A stretch of 8,512 bases of DNA from assembly GCA_007124575.1 (NCBI GenBank), contig SLEW01000137.1, positions 1-8,512 of the forward strand, in the 5' to 3' direction. The position numbers and the translations under genes were made by a program. Under the pieces are notes generated by a model. The model was given only the letters and a program-made list of their open reading frames with translations. It was not told the DNA's origin and ran no database searches. This stretch comes from Bacteroidales bacterium (GTDB lineage: Bacteria; Bacteroidota; Bacteroidia; Bacteroidales; UBA7960). Position 1 is the first letter of the stretch. Every line of letters begins with the position of its first letter. Below are positions 5,423-8,512 of the stretch, in pieces.

Positions 5423-8400
5423 CTACATCGAAACCTGAACTCTGTGCGTAAAGACTCCTTTATCTGTAGCAACCTGAATGAAATACATGCCAGTCTTAAA
5501 GTTACCGACCTGAATTTCATGGCGCTTATCATCTACTAATGTACTATATACTTCCTGACCCAGCATGTCAATCATTCGAATTTCGGAAATGGAGGCATCG
5601 GCTTCCACATATAGTATACTAGTTGCCGGATTTGGGTAAAACTTCAGAGTCAAAGGCTCAGTTTCCGATACTGAAACTTCGTCATCTTCAAGCATGATAA
5701 CCTCTATGGTCATATCGGCATTTACATCCACAGATCCTTCGGCCGCGTGATAGCCTTCCCTTGAAACAACATAGTTGTATGTGCCTTCTTCTACCTCATC
5801 TATCACACAGTGTCCGGCGTCGTAGGTAATACCATCAAATGTCAGCACGGCATCGTCAATTGCAATGCCTTCCTCATCATGAATAGCAAAGGTAACGGTA
5901 AACATTTCCGGATCAGTCTCTTCCTGAATCAGCACCACTTCTACGGTATCATTACCTTCAATGTCCACCGAACCCTCTGCTGTGTGGTATTCTTCCCTTT
6001 CAATCAAATAGTTGTATGTTCCTGCCTCCACGTCTTCGATCACATAATGGCCAGCATCGTAGGTTACCCCGTCGAAGGTCACAACAGCATCTTCAATGGC
6101 ATTGCCGCCTTCATCCATCACATCAAATGTTACAACGAAGAGGGGAGGCTCACCTCCGCTTAACATCGCGTCATAATGATAATCTTCATCATCTACATAA
6201 AAGGAGTTCTCATAAGGTTCGTATCCATCCTTATCCACCGAAAACAGATAGTTGCCGTTGGTGCCTTCGAAACTGGCATAGCCGTTTTCGTCGGTATGCA
6301 AAGTCACAGGGCCCTCTTCAACAAAGACCTGGAGGTTCCACATGCCGGCCAGTCCAAAATCGCTGGCGGGCTGCCAGATATTTCCAGGAATCTGCAACAT
6401 GTTGCCATAACCATTGGGTTCGGTATAGTCGCAAACAGCAGCGGGAAAGAATCCATCACCGGGATCATCCACTACCCAGCCGATCCAGAGTTCTTCTTCC
6501 GCATCAATGACATACGGGGAATCCAATACGAGCTCTACCCAATCTTCCTGCGCAGTAGCCATCTGAGCTTCCATTTTGAGTGTCAGATTTTCGGCATCAG
6601 GTCCTTGCCAGATCTTTGCAGTAGCTCCGTCAGGTTCATCATTCATGTATACTTCTATGATGCTTACGATATCTCCGTCATAGGCCTGAAGGTCTGAGGG
6701 TTCCCAGCGAATGGCTGTATTCCACTCTCCGGGGGAGTTCAATCCGATGGCGTTATTATTAATAGCATCCGGATTGTAATAATATAGCCACTCTCCGCCA
6801 TCAAGCCTTGAGAAGTTTTCAGACATCTCGCCGGGAGCTGTATGAGATGTTGCCTCCGGTATCTGCGTTAATTGTGCAGGATGTTCTTCTTGTGAAGCTT
6901 CCGTTTTTCCTGAATGGCCGGCTGGTGCAGGAAGCTTCGAACTTCTGTTGCTTTCCCGCAAAACTACGATCTCGGCGTTTTCAACAGCCTGTTCGTATTC
7001 ATCAACAACGGAAAAAGAAATGTAATTCACGGGGATGATCTCCATATACACCTCGACATCCAAATCTTCATCAATCACCTCAAAAGTTACTTCCGTGCCA
7101 TAGTAGCCTTCTGCCGTGAGGTCTGCCGTATATTCCTGACCAGATATCAGGTTGGCGGTTGCGGTGCCGTCAGCGGCCGTGATCAGCTCTTCACCATCAA
7201 TCTGAATGACAGCGCCCTCTATGGCATCTTCTTCCGGTGTGTCTTCTTTCACATGAAAGGTAACATCATAATGTTCCGGAGCCTGGGATATCATTACATC
7301 ATCCACATACCAGCCATGTGCCCATGTAGCTTCGTATACAAAAGCGATGTAAATGGTTTCACCGGCATAGTCACCCAGAGAAAGAATTGTTTCTTCCCAG
7401 GCTCCAGCCACCGATTCGGGCGACCATATCTCAACAAAGTCACCGTCATCGGGATCAGGACTTCCCGTGGAAACACGTACGCTGTTCTTTTCATAATATC
7501 CGGCCCACTCATTGAACGACCAGAACGAAAGCTCAAAAACTTCTTCAACCGGAAGTTCGATTGCCGGGCTAATCAGCCATCCCTCTGCAGGAGGAGAATA
7601 AAACGTATGCCTGGCCGACTTCTGGCCATCCGGAGTATGATTCTGGCCCGTGGATAAATCCCATGCACCTGGAGCTTCTCCGGCCGCTATGGTTATCCAG
7701 CCCGTATCAGAAAACGCATCAATTTCAAAATCCTCCAGCCAGGGAAATTCGGTAATGATGATTTCATCTGGTTCTGCGCTTAATATAACATGCACAAACA
7801 GTGGATCCTCTTCTACCATAAAAGATACTTCCTGGGGCTCGTAACCTTCAGCACTTACATCGGCAGTATAGGACCCCTGGGGAAGTTCTGTCACGATTTC
7901 GCCAGTTTCATCCGTATGAAAGGTCTCTTCTTCAATTACAACAGTTGCTTGTTCCAAGGGGTTTTCATCCGCAGTATCATCCGTTACCAGGAAGGTAACC
8001 GGATATTCCACCTCGCCTTCGCCAACCCATACATTGTCAATGTGCCAGGAATTGATATCAAAGCTGTTGCCGTCAAAAACAAAAGCCAGATAAAAAGCTT
8101 CCCCGTCAACACCATCAAGGCTGATGTTTATTTCTTCAGATCGGATTTTTGTGCCAGACTGTGCCCTGTCCTTAGCGGGGTTTCGCGTTGCGTCTACTTC
8201 AAGGACCCACTGGTCTGTCCAGACCTCGCCATCAACAGAGGTTTGAACCTTGAGGTCATAACCGCCTTGAAACACGTCAACAAATTGCAGGAAGGACAAG
8301 GTTAGATTGGTGTTTTCCGTTGCATCAAGCATGGGTGTGATCGCCCTCATCACATCTTCGGCCTGAGGACTCCACCAGAAAGTCAGCTCCGGTGGATCGC

Positions 8401-8512
8401 CACCGGCCATGTTAACATCCATTGCACCCCAGTTATCGTGCGTACTGGTCCAATCGTCGGGAACTTCATCATAGGTGGTGCCCGTAAAATCTTCATAATA
8501 AGGCAATTCGGC
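5423..8512 (-). CDS. Modular secreted/surface protein with T9SS type A sorting domain (5' end outside window)
   Basis: The frame is open to the window edge: the first visible residues are Ala-Glu-Leu-Pro-Tyr, with TTG, not ATG, at 8506. The signal peptide and any N-terminal domain are therefore missing, and 1029 residues are visible (first Ala = 1). In order: a jelly-roll of the choice-of-anchor-J/cleaved-adhesin kind (about 1-167, ending WHIDNVWV); a carboxypeptidase-regulatory-like beta-sandwich (170-247); a second jelly-roll (255-409, GWLISPAIELP to GWYVDDVMI); a second beta-sandwich (414-492); a third beta-sandwich split by a 210-odd residue insert (496-520 and 735-787); two near-duplicate beta-sandwiches (791-869 and 870-942); and a sorting domain (949-1029) with YPNPAT, DMLGQEVYS and GMYFIQV, ending HRVQVSM. 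The sorting domain directs export through the T9SS, usually with removal of the tail and attachment to surface A-LPS. The visible part is strongly acidic and has no catalytic motif I recognise. It could be an adhesin or the accessory tail of a peptidase or glycosidase. Confidence 0.92.
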   Translation of the reverse strand, partial: AELPYYEDFTGTTYDEVPDDWTSTHDNWGAMDVNMAGGDPPELTFWWSPQAEDVMRAITPMLDATENTNLTLSFLQFVDVFQGGYDLKVQTSVDGEVWTDQWVLEVDATRNPAKDRAQSGTKIRSEEINISLDGVDGEAFYLAFVFDGNSFDINSWHIDNVWVGEGEVEYPVTFLVTDDTADENPLEQATVVIEEETFHTDETGEIVTELPQGSYTADVSAEGYEPQEVSFMVEEDPLFVHVILSAEPDEIIITEFPWLEDFEIDAFSDTGWITIAAGEAPGAWDLSTGQNHTPDGQKSARHTFYSPPAEGWLISPAIELPVEEVFELSFWSFNEWAGYYEKNSVRVSTGSPDPDDGDFVEIWSPESVAGAWEETILSLGDYAGETIYIAFVYEATWAHGWYVDDVMISQAPEHYDVTFHVKEDTPEEDAIEGAVIQIDGEELITAADGTATANLISGQEYTADLTAEGYYGTEVTFEVIDEDLDVEVYMEIIPVNYISFSVVDEYEQAVENAEIVVLRESNRSSKLPAPAGHSGKTEASQEEHPAQLTQIPEATSHTAPGEMSENFSRLDGGEWLYYYNPDAINNNAIGLNSPGEWNTAIRWEPSDLQAYDGDIVSIIEVYMNDEPDGATAKIWQGPDAENLTLKMEAQMATAQEDWVELVLDSPYVIDAEEELWIGWVVDDPGDGFFPAAVCDYTEPNGYGNMLQIPGNIWQPASDFGLAGMWNLQVFVEEGPVTLHTDENGYASFEGTNGNYLFSVDKDGYEPYENSFYVDDEDYHYDAMLSGGEPPLFVVTFDVMDEGGNAIEDAVVTFDGVTYDAGHYVIEDVEAGTYNYLIEREEYHTAEGSVDIEGNDTVEVVLIQEETDPEMFTVTFAIHDEEGIAIDDAVLTFDGITYDAGHCVIDEVEEGTYNYVVSREGYHAAEGSVDVNADMTIEVIMLEDDEVSVSETEPLTLKFYPNPATSILYVEADASISEIRMIDMLGQEVYSTLVDDKRHEIQVGNFKTGMYFIQVATDKGVFTHRVQVSM
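5687..6142 (-). repeat. Tandem duplicate of a beta-sandwich module within the T9SS protein
   Basis: Two consecutive modules with a 237-nt (79-residue) period, residues 791-869 and 870-942 of the visible protein. By hand alignment 44 of 75 residues are identical, with shared stretches such as TYDAGH, GTYNY and AEGSVD. The earlier beta-sandwich modules of the same protein share only the general pattern (TD-x-x-G, then Y-x-x-x-x-x-x-x-GY), so this pair arose by a later duplication. Confidence 0.85.

Noticed and set aside
6914..7657. Plus-strand open frame of 247 codons opposite the T9SS gene
   Set aside because: It mirrors the minus-strand modular protein, has no recognisable domain and no promoter; an antisense shadow.
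8504..8506. TTG at 8506 as the start of the T9SS protein
   Set aside because: The frame stays open to the window edge, the codon falls within the first strand of a jelly-roll domain (LPYYEDF), and no signal peptide follows, so the true start is outside the window.

Overview
The window looks like a chromosomal segment from a member of the Bacteroidota. The strongest evidence is a long secreted protein that ends in a type IX secretion (T9SS) type A C-terminal sorting domain, a system restricted to that phylum. Promoter-like TAnnTTTG boxes with short A/T-rich leaders and weak or absent Shine-Dalgarno sequences agree with this. No rRNA, tRNA, CRISPR array, transposase or phage gene was seen.

Layout, left to right. 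Positions 1-208 hold two copies of a non-coding tandem repeat (period 113) carrying a strong imperfect hairpin; the array may continue beyond the left edge. Positions 209-418 have no gene, but contain a candidate terminator for the minus strand and a 4-unit octamer array that ends two bases from a stop codon. A minus-strand fold-type-I PLP aminotransferase (419-1735) is divergent from a plus-strand internally duplicated membrane protein (1945-2736). A plus-strand exported S9 peptidase of the glutamyl-endopeptidase (S9D) type follows (2808-5231), probably with its own promoter. The convergent gap 5232-5422 holds a terminator for each direction with a 24-bp near-perfect palindrome between them. 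The rest (5423-8512) is the 3' part of a large minus-strand modular surface or secreted protein whose start lies outside the window.

The genes do not form an obvious pathway. The aminotransferase is cytoplasmic amino-acid metabolism, the membrane protein is of unknown function, and the peptidase probably degrades peptides in the periplasm. The T9SS protein is exported through the outer membrane and may act in adhesion or as the accessory part of a larger enzyme. The gene order reads as ordinary core or shell genome. The items most worth a second look are the structured 113-bp repeat, a domain apparently nested inside another domain of the T9SS protein, and the palindrome between the two terminators. 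I found no clear evidence of a complete new biological system.
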